This document shows positions 60,831 through 64,000 of a DNA stretch of 64,000 nucleotides, piece after piece. The stretch's first letter is position 1, and every line of letters begins with the position of its first letter. Position numbers and translations under genes: made by a program. The notes beneath the pieces are model-generated. The model did not search any database. It saw nothing but the letters and a program-made list of their open reading frames with translations, and was not told the origin of the DNA. The stretch is from NCBI RefSeq assembly GCF_036370855.1, contig NC_088102.1:69325601-69389600 (forward strand). Reading direction: 5' to 3'. This stretch comes from Dromaius novaehollandiae (Eukaryota > Chordata > Aves > Casuariiformes > Dromaiidae).

Positions 60831-63711
60831 AGATTTTTCACAGCTTAAAATCTCCCTTCACCTGTCATCTTGTCCTCACCAGATAAGAGACCCATTTGTC
60901 ATTTCATACACTTCTGGCACGTCCGTCTGACTGATCTCCCAGCCTTTCCCGCGGCAGATTCCCTCCCATGACAGCCATCCTCTGCCTCGCCTGCAGGCTG
61001 GCGTGGGCTGCAGCTCCAGTTTTCCTTCTTTTTTCCATAATGACACTGCTCAAAAAACCCTGCCCCCCTGCCCCAGTCGAAAGACATGTAAGATCTCACC
61101 TTCTGAGAAATCTGCTGGGTGGGTGGGTGGGTTTTGCATGCAGCGTGCCCCACAAAAGGGGTGACTCAGCTCGCAAAGCCTTTCGTCGGTGCGGGAAGCG
61201 AGCGAAACGAGGCCGGCGGAGAAGGGGGAGGGAGGAAGTGGTTTGGGCACCGACAAGGCCGGAGGGAGGCCGTGCTGCACAGCGGGCCGGCACCGACGCG
61301 GCAGTCGGGGCAAGGTGTCCCAAGAAGCCGGGATTTGCCTCTCCACAGGGCAAAGCCCAGGCGGGTCCGTGGAAGTGGATGATGACACCCCAAGAGCCAG
61401 GGAGTACCCCGAGGTACCCACAACATGCAGAGAAGAGGAGGATCCTGAGCTGAGAAGGAAAAAGATGGCTTATAAATACACAGGAGTACAAAGGACGGGC
61501 AAATAGCTCCTCAGGCCCTAGCAGAAAGGTATCATTAGAGCAAAGAGCTATCAGACAACAGAGGCATCTCCTCCATTTCCTTCTCGTACAAAATTCCCCA
61601 TCTGACAGCAAACAGGGTGAAGAATTCAGACACTGGCTTAGAGGTGAACATGCTACTCAGGAGACAGTTACTCCCACTGCCAGTAACAGGAGTCAGCGTG
61701 TTCATGCAGTTAAATTATTAAGATAACTTTACTCCTCAGACTCTCAAAGCTTCTGTTATTATGTCCTGGCAGCTTTACGTTTGGAGCTATCGAAGTGAAT
61801 TGGAGATTCATCTCTGTGCAATTGCTCGCTCTGGCTGTCGGCAGCGTTTGACCGCTTTGGGCGCGTGCCTACGAAAATGGGACTGGCTAAAGCAAACTAT
61901 GGGCTTAAGTCCTTCCCCAGCTTCTGCAATCTGCCTGTAATTACAGACTATAGAGCCCTTGGGATTTTAAAGCACAAATCCCTGCTGAATTTTAAAAAAG
62001 TATCGGTGATTGAACGGTTCCCTGGGAAGGGCAGTCCTACAAAACATGCAGTTGCTATCGCCAGCCCGAAGGCGGCACCAGTACCGAATGCAAATACAGC
62101 CTGGAAAAAGGGCAGGGGATTTCGGGCTCTTACGTTTGATGTGAATGGCACCAAAAAGAGGTCTTAATTGCTTCGAGTTATTCCTTGTTTTCCCACGTTT
62201 TTGTGCTTCCTTGCTAAGAAATTTCCCTCTAATGGAGTAAACTCCGTGGGACTTGAAGGTAGTTATGCCGCACGATTATGGCCCTGTGCTCGGAGCAGTT
62301 AAGTTGTCTCAGCGGGGATTCAGAAAGAGGAGTTCAAAGCTCGTCCCGATGCTTCCCGAAGTCACGTCGGCTGCGGATGGGCCCGTGGAGCTGGGGAAGG
62401 CGAAGGCAGCCAGGCGGGGCAGCTTGTTTCCTCGTGTCCCTTTGCCTACAGAAACACAGGCCCCTTGGCTGCCTTTGCCCAACAGGCCACGCAAATTCCC
62501 AGGGACCTTTGCTATATTCAAAAAAAGAAAGAAAAGCATCATTGACACCCTTTTCTGAAAGAGGCACAAGAGCAGCCTGCCCCGAGGACACTCGGAAAGG
62601 AGCAACATGAAGTCCCTTATCCTCTGCAGAGGGAACTTGTGCCGCGGCAGAGAGCAGGGTCTCGGGCCAGAGGGCGATGCGGTGGGAAAGCACCCAAGCC
62701 GGGCTTGGGAGCCCGCGGCAGCAACACGGTAAACGCAGGAGGCCCTGCTCACTGCGGACAGAGATGATTGCCGCGTGCTGTCCGGGCAGAGCCGTAAAAC
62801 GCTCCAACTGCACGTCCTGTATTGCAGGAGATCACGCCGGGAGCTGACACAAGCCTGCTGCCCGTCAGCTGCCAAGACAGCCGCGGAGGATGTGCTCTCC
62901 TAGGCAAGGCACCACTAAATGCCTCGGGAGTGAGAGCCCCGGAGCCTTCCCGGTATAACCGCACCAGAGCTTCAGGGAAAATAAGCAAGAGCAGAGGATC
63001 CGGGGTTTCCTCTCTGCTGCAGGCTCACCCCCAGCCCCGAGAAAGCCGCCTTGGGCGCTGGGAAAGCACCTCCCCTGCAAACCGGAGTGTGCAGCACGGT
63101 TAAACCCTTGCAGCCACTGGAAAGTCAAAAGCGGTGAGTCAGAGAGTGCCCGGCCGCGCCAAGCCGGGCTGAGGAGACTGCTGCTCCACGCGCCGCGGTG
63201 GGGCTTTCTGGCGGGCCTGCCCGGAGCCGCGCGCTCGGGAAGCGAAACCCGGAGGGGAAATGCCCGCGGCGCAGCCGGGCCTCCCTCGCGCCCGCTGCCG
63301 GCACACGTGCAGCGACTCGGAGCACCTCTGCCCCGCTGCAGCCATGCCACAGCCCCGTGTCCCATGGGGAGCTCGGCCGGGAAAGCAGCAATCTGGCCAG
63401 AGGCAAGTTTGCCAGTTCTTTTTCCCTCAAATCTTGGAGCTAGCGATATAAACCCTGCCAGAACGGCGCCTGGCGGGATCGCTCTCCCCAGCCGGGGAGC
63501 GTCCGGGGAGCAAAGCAGGGCGGCAATGCCGACAGCCAGTGCTTCCCGCACCAGCCAGCAGCGGGGAACCGAGCTTCACTCCCCCGTATGTATCCCCACG
63601 TAAACAAAATGCAAATGTGCGTCCAAAAACAACATAGGAGAGAACTGGTATTTCAGTGGCATAAATCATACCGAGGAGTCGCTTATTCCTTGTTTTCCAT
63701 TTCCTGGCTGA
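60831..63711. other. GC-rich region with open plus-strand frames of unknown status
   Basis: Plus-strand frames at 61189-61506, 61865-62167, 62253-62558 and 62822-63103 are Lys/Arg/Pro-rich, and some follow acceptor-like AG sites (61350, 62825). None is recognisable and no donor set links them. On the minus strand, 61948-62154 reads a hydrophobic glycine-rich stretch after a fair acceptor. I do not call a gene here. Confidence 0.3.
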
Positions 63712-64000
63712 GAGCAGCGGCTCTCGCACGCGGGGAACAAGGCTGCTGTGAGATTTGCTCTCACCGTCAAGCACCAGCCACTACGTTTTGCAGAGGACGT
63801 AAAGATAAGCAACGGGCAGCCCGCGGACAACGCCGCGGAGGTCCCGGCTGCAGCGAGCTGGCGGGAGACCAAGCGGGGCTCTCCGTGTTACCGTGTCAGC
63901 CCGCTCAAAGCCCAGGGGCAGCATCACCTAGACAACAGCCTGGCGAAGGAGGAGCTGCCGAGCCTGTGCTCGCGTCCCTGGTGCTGGAAACGGAGCAGAA
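63712..64000 (+). other. Open frame running off the window edge
   Basis: From 63712 a frame of 96 codons stays open to the last base. After an AG at 63793 it reads DVKISNGQPADNAAEVPAAA and then a basic segment. It may be part of an exon of a gene continuing to the right. No family is recognised and GC bias could also keep it open. Confidence 0.25.

Noticed and set aside
1-64000. CRISPR array, integrated virus or intact transposon
   Set aside because: No regularly spaced repeats, no long terminal repeats, and no reverse transcriptase, transposase or capsid-like frames were seen.

Overview
The window is a piece of a vertebrate nuclear genome, most likely a bird or another sauropsid. The evidence is spliced genes with short introns and consensus splice sites, a GC-rich promoter island, a eukaryotic tRNA gene, worn MIR-like and CR1-like repeats, and no mammalian Alu or L1 elements that I could see. 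There are no bacterial or phage features and no CRISPR array.

Left third (1 to about 30,000). AT-richer DNA with no clearly recognisable gene. Short candidate exons on the minus strand at about 13.4, 12.0, 10.4 and 4.0 kb have usable splice sites, and three of them share one reading frame. They may belong to a minus-strand gene that starts at the CpG island near 30.6 kb, but I cannot name its product. This part also holds two copies of a 75-bp repeat containing an identical microexon-like core, a GC-rich patch near 6.6 kb, and two MIR-like SINE remnants.

Promoter island (about 29,990 to 32,960). A strongly CpG-rich island carries several minus-strand donor sites, a TCTCGCGAGA core-promoter palindrome, a tRNA-Ala(AGC) gene 39 bp away from that palindrome, a 34-bp minisatellite, G-rich tracts, and a probable non-coding first exon of the next gene.

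Centre (34,350 to about 43,490). RNH1, the cytosolic ribonuclease/angiogenin inhibitor, on the plus strand. One N-terminal coding exon, seven leucine-rich-repeat exons of exactly 171 bp, and a C-terminal exon join in a single frame to give 456 residues. All intron junctions have the same phase.

Right (51,574 to about 60,820). A six-exon plus-strand gene for a divergent 403-residue synaptotagmin-type protein: N-terminal membrane anchor, basic juxtamembrane segment, tandem C2 domains and a terminal WHPL motif. It lacks the usual calcium ligands, and one of its introns appears to use a GC-AG splice pair. Between RNH1 and this gene (43.5 to 51.5 kb) I see no convincing gene, only an unexplained 169-codon ORF at 48.8 kb. 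The last 3 kb is GC-rich with several open plus-strand frames of unknown status, one running off the window edge.

The genes do not form an operon-like unit. RNH1 acts in the cytosol against RNase A-family enzymes and the C2 protein is a membrane/trafficking candidate. The human neighbours HRAS and PTDSS2 were not found beside RNH1 here, so local gene order differs from human or lies beyond the window.
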